DNA from: Jackrogersella multiformis
Taxonomy: Eukaryota; Ascomycota; Sordariomycetes; Xylariales; Hypoxylaceae
Assembly (NCBI GenBank): GCA_902806575.1
Contig: CADCXD010000002.1
Span: 1,798,001 to 1,862,000, forward strand
Direction of reading: 5' to 3'
DNA length: 64,000 nucleotides
The notes under the pieces are model-generated. The model saw nothing but the letters and a program-made list of their open reading frames with translations, searched no databases and was not told the DNA's origin. Shown in pieces: positions 24,980-35,154 of the stretch (position 1 is its first letter; each line of letters begins with the position of its first letter). A program made the translations under genes and the position numbers.

Positions 24980-26742
24980 ATGGCGACGACCACGCTGACG
25001 AGGTCAAGGTTTCGGGAATATTTCCACACCGAGTATCAACCCGGCGAACAGAAGCTAGTACAGAAGATCGACTTCTTCATCTTGAGCTTCTGCTGCTTGA
25101 GCTACTTCACCAATTACGTACGTATCTGTCGCAATTATCCCTCGAAGCTTCGCTATCCGTACATGTATCCCCATCGGGCTATCAATCGGTCGGATTATCG
25201 ATTGATCGGACTTGGATTGTTAACATGTATTCCTGAGCGCAGCTGGACCGATCCAATCTCAACAACGCCTATGTCTCGGGCATGAAGGAGGAGCTGGGGT
25301 TCGTCGGCAACCAGCTGAACGAGATCGCCACGTGCTTCACCGTCGGCTACGTCATCGGCCAGATCCCAGCGAATCTGTCTCTGCACTACATCAAACCGCG
25401 ATACTTCTTCCCGGCCTGCATGATCGTCTGGGCCGGCTTGACCATGGTCACGGCTTCCGTGCACAAACCCCAGAGCATCATGGCTATCCGTTTCTTCCAA
25501 GGCATAGCTGAAGCTACTACCTTCGTCGGCACCCACTATATCCTCGGCTCTTGGTACACGGAGCGCGAGCTGGGCAAGAGGTCCGGCATATTCACGGCGT
25601 CCGGCCTGGCTGGGACGATGATCGGAGGGTTCATCCAGACCGGTATCCATTCTAGTTTGAATGGCAGGAACGGCATCAGCGGGTGGCGCTGGTTGTTTAT
25701 CATAGATGGTCTTGTAAGTTTAGCCGACTATTCTATTCTGTATTGTTGGTTTTTTTTCTTTTTTTTCCTTTTCCCTTTTCCAAAATTCCGCCTCTGGCAT
25801 GAAGAGTACGACAATCTGATGTGCTATATATAGATCACGATACCAGTTGCGGTATATGGCTTCTTCTTCTTCCCGGACACGCCATCAACGACGCAGGCTT
25901 TCTACCTCACCGAGTCCGAGAAGGCCTTAGCGGTATCCCGAGTCCCACCTATGGAAGACCGATCACCCATATCGTGGACGTTCTTCAAAAAGACCTTCTC
26001 GTCTTGGCTATTCTGGGGCTTCGTCGTGCTCTGGATCATTGCTGGAGAGACCGAGTCCTTCAGCACAAACGCCCTCTTGTCCCTGTATATGAAGAGCCAC
26101 CCGACGATTAAATATTCGGTGGCCCAGCTAAACAACTACCCTACGGGGATACCCGCTGTCGGCATAATATCGACAATTTTCTGGGCGACGCTGACCGATT
26201 TCCTCAGCGGCAAGCGGTACCTCGTCGGTTACTTCATCGCTGTCACGGGTGTAGCCACTTCTGCCATGATCTTGGCCGTTTCCAAGGACCCGACGAATCC
26301 AGCATCGACCGCGGTCGTGTTTGGTGCCTACTACTGGGCAGGCTCTGTCTACGCCTGCCAAGCTACGTTCTTCGCTTGGGCTAACGATGCTCTCCGCTAC
26401 GAGGAGCACATGTTCCGAGCCGTCGTGCTAGCTGGCATGAATCTAGGAAGCAATTCCATAAACGCGTGGTGGAGCATCGTCTTCTACGGAGCTAGCATGG
26501 CACCGTGGTTTATTGTAAGTCATTCTGCCCCAGCTGTGTGTCCCCAGGCCGTCGAGGCGATGTAACCTTTTCTAATATTCTTATAGAGAGGTATGTGGGC
26601 TATGATTGCTGTGGCTATCCTGTTAGGTATATGGACTGCGGCTCTATCGTACGCGACTGCGAAACACGAAAAGATACGGAAAGCGGAGCTCGAGCAGTCT
26701 CATGGCGCCGGTGACCACAAGATTATTGCCGATTATGCATGA
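24980..26742 (+). CDS. MFS permease, anion:cation symporter (Dal5/Liz1-like) family
   Basis: Exons are 24980-25117, 25243-25713, 25834-26514 and 26587-26742, giving 481 aa with about 12 membrane segments. Joins are in phase: FTNY|LDRSNLNNAYVSGMKEELG (the family signature after TM1), IIDGL|ITIPVAVYGFFFFPDTP, and MAPWFI|RGMWAMIAVAILLG. The second intron carries a long T/C tract. The family (allantoate, pantothenate, nicotinate and similar permeases) imports small organic anions across the plasma membrane with cations. Pantothenate-type Liz1/Fen2 resemblance is strongest in LDRSNLNNAYVSGM, but I cannot assign the substrate. Transcribed divergently from the amidase, so it may import the amidase substrate or a related compound. 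Confidence 0.9.
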
Positions 26743-28268
26743 GACTTTCTAATTGGATCTCGACGCGAGATGTAAAAACTTAAGATGCTCACCCTATAGA
26801 CCGTTAATATTATACCGTTGGTATATAATATTATATATTTATAGACGATAGCGTTTTTTGCCTAGTCCTCCTTATACTCTTAAGTAGATGGGTCTCATCC
26901 ATACGAAACCGTGATTCGATTCAGTTTTAGGTAATAAAACCTGTTAGTGGTAAATCCATGACGTCGAAGTCGCCTTATTTCGATTCCAGATGTATGTCTT
27001 GGATCACCATTCTCTAAGGGTTGATTCGAATTTCATGATTATGGGGTGGAATGCTGGAATAGTATTTATCCAGGACTATTAATACCTATAGGATAGGTAC
27101 CTAATCCGTAGGTTTTGATCACCGGAGAAATTAGTCAGAACCTTGCTAACGGTTAACGGTTAGTGTACTACGTCGTGCAATGCATGGAGGTATCTTCGAT
27201 CAAATCGACGAAATTTTCTACTACGGGATCTACCTACACGTGTAATGTAAGTAGCTAAATAGGTAGGTATCAGGGTCTATGGGTGGCAAAAACATACCTA
27301 AGTACCTAGATACCTGAGGAGGTTCGCCACAATCTATACCTCAGGTACCGAGGTAGATATGCACTTATGCACTTATGCGTAACGGGAATATAAAGGTTTC
27401 CACCCACAAGGTACTAAGGTTTTACGTTTTTAACTACCTAGGTACCTAGATACGCTAAGAATGTGATGACAGCTCTGGACGACGACCTCTCATTGGCTCG
27501 GAACGTGCTCCAGATATCCATCATTGGCTATCTGTAGCCAATGGCACTCCAGCGTACCTACCTACCTGGGTAGGTTCGTAGGTAGCTACTTACCTACCTG
27601 CCTACCAGCCTACCTACAGCTCGACAAACATGGCAAACATCAGTTCCCTCTCAGCCTCTTGTTCCCTTACAATACCTTCCGTAGCCTGTCACTCTGCTAC
27701 TCTGCATACGTATCCCTCCCATCGCAAATGACGCACTGCGTGTTACTTGATATAAGTAACATTGCAAACAGAATCAAGCCGCGTCCCGGTCTTCGCACTC
27801 GATCGGATCACTCATGGGCACTGGTGCTGATACTGATACTGATACTAGTATTATTTAGTACGGGCTACGGCAATTCCTTTGTGTCGATAATCTATATAAA
27901 TACTTAGGTACTCCCCCAAATAAATCGATCACTCGGTCAAGCTTAACTAGACTCTGGTCCAGACTCGCTGGTCCACCAGATGCTAGGCATACCTAGTCCG
28001 AGAGAGATTAGGCAGATCATCTCTAGACTTCACAGAACAGAACGGAACGGAACGGAACAGAGCGAGGGCTCGAGGGCCGAACCATCTTAAAGGTATGATT
28101 GGCCACACTCGATCTATCGTCTTCGATGTCGAGGCCAACCTGGCAGCCGTCACGATATACAATTTTTAACATCGCAGACCACCCGGACCAACATGTCCCA
28201 CTTTGTCGTCAGGCAGACGTGAGCTCTGTTATGGAGACGATAGGTCAACAGAGACTTGTAGGAACTCA
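26743..28268. other. Intergenic, repeat-rich
   Basis: About 1.5 kb upstream of regulator 2. It holds CCTAGGTA-type motifs (27439-27450, 27555-27575), a short TGATAC array (about 27829-27848) and an AC-GGAAC pentamer array (28034-28060). The open frame at 27524-27907 is low complexity and not called. An AT-rich stretch near 26800-26845 probably belongs to the permease 3' end. Confidence 0.5.
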
Positions 28269-31200
28269 ATGTCCGACCATTACAAACGCCTGCTTCCGGC
28301 GCCGACGCCTCCTGGCTCCGCCGAAGCGAACGCACCGGAGTTGTTCTTCAAAAAGGATGCCGGCCCCCCCTTCAAGAAACGTACCGTTTCCAAGGCTGCC
28401 TGCAACAACTGCCGCGTCAAGAAGATCCGAGTAAGTTATGCTCCCTCCGCGTCAGGCCTTCGCGGGGAGACCCGCACCCCGTTAACCCGTACATACTAGT
28501 GCGATAGCAAGAGGCCATGCACGGCCTGTAGCAAGACCGGCGTGGAATGTAACTTCGTTACCGCCAGCAGCGACGAGACCCCCTTTATGGCTATGAAGAG
28601 GGAGGTCGAATCCCTCAGGAGTTCTGCGGAAGATATGCTGGAGATATTCGATCTGTTAGAATCCGCCCCCGACGCGGTTTCGCTCGACATCCTGAGACGA
28701 CTGAAATCCGCCAGGAACCTAGCCACCGAAGGAGCGAATGATCCTTCCGACATCTTAGCCTTCGTGAAGAGGAACCTCGAAGACGGGCCCGTTTTGCCTA
28801 TGAATCTATCCAACTGGCAGCTGATAGCCGACCTCATACCCGAGACTCAGCAAACTCCCGAGTACGAGCTCATGATGCGGTGTCCGACCGCCTACCCTAT
28901 GCTGACCCCCGTCGAGATCGGCTTTATCAACCTGGCCGATCTGCTGCGGCCGACCATCATTGAACATTCCAGCGCCCCGGTCCTGTAGGTCCCCTCCCCG
29001 CCCCCCACACGCTTAGGTCAATGCATGCTACGTTAACCGCAAGAGCTGTTTTGCTACCGTTCGGCTAATTTGCATTTAAAGGTTAGGGCTAGGGGTCACC
29101 ATATCATCCTCCGCCGTTCCCGGTGGACCGAACGAGAGTTCTCTCGGGGACGGGCTAACACCGAATTTAACCCTAGGCGCGAGAGACCGTGGTATAGGAA
29201 ACATCGAGCCTCTCCAATCTATGCACGAGATCGTCGACGATCGGCTGAATGCTATAAATTTCCGAAAGTGGACCGACGTACCCATATCGAACGAGCTAGC
29301 CGTGACGCTGATGTCGTTGTACCTAGAGATCGACCACTCGTGGTGCCCCTTGTTTGATGCCGATTTATTCCTGGATGATTGTGTGCAGGGGACGTCTCAT
29401 TTCTGCTCTGCCCTGCTCGTGAATGCTTTGCTGGGGTGGGCATGTGTAGGTCACAATTCAGATACGAGTCGCTCTAGAAGTATACTTACTACCTAGGTAT
29501 ATTTCTGCCGATAATGATTGCTAACGCGGTCCAGCAATCGTATTCGAGCCTGCAGCCAGATGCCAGAGAATTTATCGTCGCTTTCGAGTCAGAAGCCGAA
29601 CGGTTATGGCAAACGGAGAAGATCAGCAACACACTAACTGCGGTTGCAGCTGCTCAGCTTCTATATAGCACGTTAGCCTCTCGAGGCCGTGATGATTTGT
29701 ATGTAACATCAAGAGTTCATTCCCCCATTCGTTGGCCTGTCTTGGGAATAAAACAAAAACTCCTAATCGGGGTGGCTGAGTAGTTGTTGCTCCTAGGTCG
29801 TGCCTGAGACCCCTAAACCCTTTACCCGGAGAAGTACTTGCTGACTCTCGCTGTCGTAGTGCGAACCAATACCTAGAGGAAGGGATCAAGATGGGAAAGC
29901 GCATGGGCCGTAAGTCAAACCCTGCAACCTGTTCGATGCCGTGGCGTCGATGCCATCCAGATCTCTATACCTGCGTGGTCTTATACTTAAGCAAGCGGCT
30001 AACCCCGAGCGCCGCAGTTTTTGGGGTGAGTACTGAGGATGAATCAGCATCGATCTGGTTGGATCATCACCAAGATTGGATCAGAGCCGCATCTCATACG
30101 TCAGTATGTAAAATCGAGAGTTCACCCCCCCACCCCCTTCTTGGCCTGTTTTAGGAGTTAAAAACATCTCTATTCGGGCTGGCTGAGGAAATATTACTCC
30201 TAAGCCATGCTCGAAACCCCTGAACCCTTTACCTAAAGAAGCAATTGCTAACTCTCGTTGCCACAGTGGGGTATCTTCTTATGTGTCTGGTGAGTCATCC
30301 TAGCGCTGACGCTCATGACCCATTCCGATCTGTCCTATCTAGCGTCTGCTTATGATTATGATCCATAGTATACGTTCGTTACATCTTCACCGGGCGGAGA
30401 TCGAAACACCGCCCTTGCTTCCCATGCCTGGAGAGCACTTCGAGACTCATGGGTATTCTAATTACACCTATTCGCATTCCATAACCTTCGTGCCGGCGCG
30501 AGCGGATGAACTGTTCAAGGTGATGTGCAAGTTCAGCCTCATTGCCCATGAAATTATCCTAGCATATTTTGGCAGACGCGACCTTGTCCCTGCAACTCAA
30601 GCTACAGTTGAATTCGCGGAGCAGATATATCACAAGCTGTTCGACTGGGCAGCATCGCTCTCCCTCGACCTAGCGCGGGGGAGACGCAACCGCCATTCCA
30701 CCTTAATGCTACAGTAAGACCCCCTGATTGAAGATGACTATCCTCAGCTAGCGATGATTTGTAACTTAGTGTCTCGATCAGTCATCTCTGCTACCCCGTA
30801 TCATCCTGACATATTTATCGTTTAGTCTTTATTACCACTGTACCGTGATGGAGCTATTTTGGCCATTGCTACAACACTCTGCGGATAAGGTGGTGAAAGT
30901 GACCCACCTCACGACCACTACGGCTACTGCGAGTGACATCCACAAGGCTTCGGTGAACCAGCTCAAAAGGCTGGGCCTAATTTACTGCTTGGATTTCAAC
31001 AAGGCATGCTCAACGCCGTTATGGCATATCGCTCTCCTATACCTAGCTAACGCGATGCTCTGCGAAACCATGCGCTCCGGAGATTTCCGGGACCCGGAGT
31101 CTTGGTTCTATTTCATGCTTTGCATGACATGTTATGAAAATATGTGGTACGTAACCCAAAATCTGTCTGCCCTAGATAAGTCGATACCCCTTTCTAGAGC

Positions 31201-31813
31201 TGGGGGTTCCCAATCAATCTATACACAATCAATCTATACGCGAATGCTAACTTCTCCCCAGTACGTGATGCTCTCTCTTTATACACACTACTTCTTGGTG
31301 CTCGAGGCGCGTCTACGAATATACATATACCCCACGAGTTGGGACCTACGGGGTGTATTCTCAAGAAATGATACTTCCCGTTCCCGAGCGGAATGCTGAC
31401 TTCGTGGTAGACAGTTACTTTCAGGTCGTCGAAATAACTATACTCGGGCTCTTAAGCATGGCTTTACGCAACGGATTCTTGTCAGCTCCCGAGGCGAACA
31501 CCATCCTCGATGATATGAGACGGATAGGGCAGAGATATGATGCGCAATTTACAGTCGGAGCAAGTTTTATGGTGGACCTTGAGCTGGCGATGACAGATCC
31601 TAGCGAGGCAAAGGTCCAGATACTAGCGAATGCGTTCCACGAGCTAGCGATATTTCGGGAGTTTACGAATGGCGAGCTCAGGTAAGCAAGGATTTGAAAT
31701 CTGGTGGGAAGAGAAGCTAGCTATCTATCTATCTATCTCCATCTCCTTAAGCGTAGAATACCCTAACATGAATAGCTAGGAAGCAACTGCCCTGCCCGTC
31801 GACGTCATTCTAG
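28269..31813 (+). CDS. Zn2Cys6 transcription factor, NirA-like (regulator 2)
   Basis: Eleven exons: 28269-28430, 28500-28984, 29082-29445, 29535-29698, 29860-29909, 30018-30103, 30267-30289, 30369-30713, 30826-31146, 31415-31681 and 31780-31813, giving 766 aa. All phases agree. Zinc cluster Cys are at 45, 48, 55, 61, 64 and 71 (spacing 2-6-5-2-6), split by intron 1. The middle homology region matches the NirA-like group: WTDVPISNELAVTLMSLYLEID, FCSALLVNALLGWAC, YLEEGIKMGKRMGLFGV, TSWGIFLCVCIRSLHLHRAEIETPPLLP. Introns 4 and 6 are homologous to each other (see repeats). Intron 9 (31147-31414) parses as two abutting introns. The last exon is uncertain; an alternative acceptor ends the protein two codons after the join. 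Targets are unknown. The next gene is a nickel transporter. Confidence 0.82.
29699..29859 (+). repeat. Intron 4 of regulator 2, introner-like copy A
   Basis: A 161-nt intron in phase 2 (GTATGT donor, TGCTGAC branch, GTAG acceptor). It aligns along its whole length with intron 6, at roughly 70 percent identity by eye. Shared blocks include TTGGCCTGT, TGGCTGAG, CTCCTA, ACCCCT followed by AACCCTTTACC, and ACTCTCG near the acceptor. Confidence 0.85.
30104..30266 (+). repeat. Intron 6 of regulator 2, introner-like copy B
   Basis: A 163-nt intron in phase 0 (GTATGT donor, TGCTAAC branch, ACAG acceptor), homologous to intron 4 from donor to acceptor. The exons on either side of the two introns are not similar to each other, so the similarity is confined to the introns. 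Confidence 0.85.
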
Positions 31814-32790
31814 CAGGGCAAATCCGCTTGATTCGGATGTCGCTCCAAATAGAGGAAACAAACAGTCTACGCCCCCTTCCCCAAACTATCAAATTGACGA
31901 GCGCCTGTCCGCGGTTGAGGTTATTTGTGTATCATAGCTAGTTCAGCTGCTAGGTCGGTCGGTCTAGCGATCTAAGAGACTCGTATTCGAAAGGAGAAGA
32001 CGTTGTAAAGGCATCGGGTGAAACCAAATCTACAGCTATTGCTAAAGAATGAAAGAAACCATGTCGTTTGAACAGCAATTAACGGGGTCTTACTCTACCT
32101 CGAAAATATCAATTGATCCTATATAAATATAATTTTATAATAGATTCAAATGTCGTAGTAAGGCGGACGGCGTAGAGCCTCGACGAGAATGACCTTTAAT
32201 AAGGCGAGCCTATAAATAGGTACTTACGTAAGTACTTACCTACATATGTAGGTAGGTACCTAAGATATGCTTACACTCTAAAGACCGCTATGAGTAATGG
32301 TAATGAAAGATTTATAGTAATCAATTTAAGGTTTTAAATATCTTATCGATTCTGGTGATGCCGTTCAGATAGACTTGCATGGACGGACTTGCTTGGTAGG
32401 TAGATCTAGGACAATCAAGGTTAGACTAGTAGCACCGATGCGCCGGATCAAGAGTTTATTACGCGGGATATATAGTTAATACTTGAGGCAGGTAGGTATA
32501 GACTGTACTATCGTAGGTACCTAACCTAGGACCAAAGTAGATAAAATTCCTGACCGGTGCGGGGATAGGAAGGAACAAGCTTGTGGCATGGTGTCAAAAG
32601 TCAAATACTTTTAAAGGTGATCCGATCTCTAAGAGTCTAAATTCAATATTCAATATTCAATTTAATAACTAATACTCTGAAGTGTGTCGTGTCGAATATA
32701 TATTGACTCTCGACATCTTTATTGCCTACCTACTTACTACCCTTTATTCAAACTAGGATAGGTAGGCGAGGGATCGCTTCGAGAGTCGAG
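31814..32790. other. Intergenic, AT-rich
   Basis: This lies between regulator 2 and the nickel transporter. CCTA/TAGG palindromes occur at about 32219-32265 and 32514-32529. A TATTCAA triplicate lies near 32641-32661. No gene is seen. Confidence 0.5.
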
Positions 32791-34271
32791 ATGCCGCGAT
32801 TACCGCACTGTCATCTGCCGCTTCCGGACCGGCTGAAGGGCCTCCCGTTACCTGTAGTGCGGATCATCGGGCTCGTAGTCCTCTCGAACATGATCGTCTG
32901 GGCGGCGATCGCCGCGGTACTGTACTACAACCCGGCCATGATCAGCCCGGCCGTGCTCTCGTACACGCTGGCCTGCGGCACGCCCTCGACGCCGACCACA
33001 TCAGCGCCATCGACCTGATGACGCGTCGTCTCATAGCCTCGGGCCAGCGCCCCGTCACCGTCGGCACCTTCTTCAGCCTCGGCCACTCCACCATCGTCAT
33101 CGTCACCTGCGTGGTGGTGGCGGCCACCAGCGGCGCTCTGCGTGACCGCTTCGCCAACTTTCAGTACGTCGGGGGCATCGTCGGCACCAGCGTCAGCGCC
33201 GCCTTCCTGCTGCTGCTGTGCCTCGGCAACGGCTGGGTCCTGCACCGCCTCGTGCGCCGCCTCCGCGCCGTCCTCCGCGAGCCCGACCCCCACCACCCGG
33301 AGCGGGACGGCGAAGACGAGGACCGCGCCGCGGCTAACCTGCAGCTCGAGGGCGCCGGATTCCTTGCCAACGTTTTCCGGAAGCTGTTCCGCATCGTGGA
33401 TCGGCCGTGGAAGGTGGGTTTTTGTATTTCGTCCTCTCTGCCTATTCCTCCCCTTTTCCAGGTTTAGCTAGATCTCCTAGCCCCTTAACCCCCATATTTA
33501 TTTACGTCTCCGCGACTGTTATCCGGGATGGAAACATCCAGTTCAAACACTGATCCCCGCAACTCAACTCCGCCTCCTCCAGCGATCTATTGCGAGAGGC
33601 AATTTGGCGGCCTAACATGATGTTAGATGTATCCCCTGGGCGTCCTATTCGGACTAGGATTCGACACGAGTTCCGAGATAGCCATTCTGGGTATCGCTAG
33701 CATACAAGGAGCACAGGGGACGAGTCTTTGGATCATCCTAATCTTCCCGCTCTTGTTCACAGGTGTGTGCCCTCCTTGCCTCTTCCCTTTCCTCTCTTCC
33801 TCTCTTCCTCGACAAGGCGAGAGCCCGTACGGCTCGTTTACCTCATGCTAAGATTCGGCGTACTCCTAAGCGGGCATGTGCATGCTCGACACGACGGACG
33901 GCGCCCTGATGATGGCGCTGTACACGTCCAAGGCGTTCGCCCGCGACACCGTCGCCATCCTGTACTATTCCATCGTGCTGACCGGCATCACGGTCGTGGT
34001 CTCGGCCTTCATCGGCATCATCCAGGTGTTGTCTCTAGTCCAGAACGTGGCGGAGCCGGAGGGATCGTTCTGGGACGGCCTGACCGATATCAGCGACCAC
34101 TTCGAGATCGTCGGCGGCTGCATCTGCGGCCTCTTCGTTGCCGTCGGGCTCGGCTCCGTCGTCGTCTACAGGCCGTGGAGGCGCAGGGCCGAGAGGAGGC
34201 GCCTCGCGGCCGCGGCCCAGAGCCTGCGGTCGGATGACACCGGCGATGCGTTTCACGATGCGGAGAGCTAA
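32791..34271 (+). CDS. NiCoT-family nickel/cobalt transporter, frameshifted in motif 1
   Basis: Exons are 32791-33413, 33627-33762 and 33871-34271. Membrane signatures of the family are present: LRHALDADHISAIDL in TM2, FFSLGHSTIVI in TM3, LGFDTSSEIAIL (canonical LGxDTATEI), and LFTAGMCMLDTTDGALM, the last assembled across intron 2. The reading frame breaks at about 32970: the frame encoding TM1 (ending AVLSYTL) runs into a stop at 33016, while GLRHALDADH lies in another frame. One extra G in the GG pair at 32970-32971 would join them. So the copy is either a recent pseudogene or carries a one-base assembly error. A 44-nt GT-AG segment here (32961-33004) would restore frame but delete the metal-binding HALDADH motif, so I do not accept it as an intron. 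Function if intact: high-affinity Ni(2+) uptake, for example for urease. Confidence 0.8.
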
Positions 34272-35154
34272 TTCACCGGGGGCTATGTACCTTGGTAGCT
34301 AGGTAGTGGGTGGGTGATTGTGATCATCTAGTCGTGGTGTATATATTGCACGATATTTAGTGTCGATGATGAATGCGGTCATCTAAGGTAAGGGGCAGTA
34401 AGCGAATCTAGAAATTTGGAATAAATGATATGTATTACTACAAATTCTTCGTCGGTGAGCACCTCGTCATTTTTCAGGTAATATCGTACATGCGGCACGA
34501 TCGTGTCTTCCGACTTGTTCTCGTGGATTTCTCAGCACCTCAGGGGGATAGAGCTATTACAGCTCTAAGACCATTAGAACGGGTTTAAATTGGGTTCTAC
34601 GGCGTTAAAATAACTCGAAAGGAAAACACAAATCGCATCAAGCGTATTAGGTGTGTCACCGTTCGATTCGATACGTCTTAACCGAACGAAGTCTGGACCC
34701 AAGTTCGCCGCCGCAAAGCTCGCTAACTCCGGTCTGGGCCTACCTAGGTAGATACCATAATCCGAAGGATGGTGTATTCCCTGGCATGTGCCTAACTCCT
34801 GATGACTTATAGGCGGGTTCCTTTGCGTCTAGAGATAAGTATAGATCGTGCAATACCCTGATTTCCATCGGGACATAGGGGCATCAAATTCAACCAGGAG
34901 CCTCTCCTTTTTCACCCCTGGCTGTTACGACGACGACGACGACGACGACATATGCTAAAGACTACCCTCAAGGCTTCACCAATGAAATCGAGAGGGTGGC
35001 TATCGTCGGTGTACTTTAATTTATATATTGTTAGGGTGGCACGAATAAGCGAGCTAAGACGTACCTAGGTAAGTAGCAATTCAGTCCGTCCGTCCGAATA
35101 AAACGCACTACCCATTACATTACCCATCGAAACATCGAAATCGAAACAACGAAA
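34272..35154. other. Intergenic, convergent 3' ends
   Basis: Convergent 3' region of the nickel transporter and epoxide hydrolase. It includes an ACG trinucleotide run at 34927-34949 and CCTAGGTA motifs at 34742-34751 and 35064-35070. No gene is seen. Confidence 0.5.

Noticed and set aside
31940..32010. A tRNA-like stretch after regulator 2 (GGTCTAGCGATCTAAG and TTCGAAAGG)
   Set aside because: I could not pair an acceptor stem or a T-arm; only a loose resemblance to leucine tRNA fragments.
32961..33004. A 44-nt GT-AG segment in the nickel transporter as a real intron
   Set aside because: It would restore frame but delete HALDADH, the essential metal-binding motif of the family, so a one-base error is more likely.
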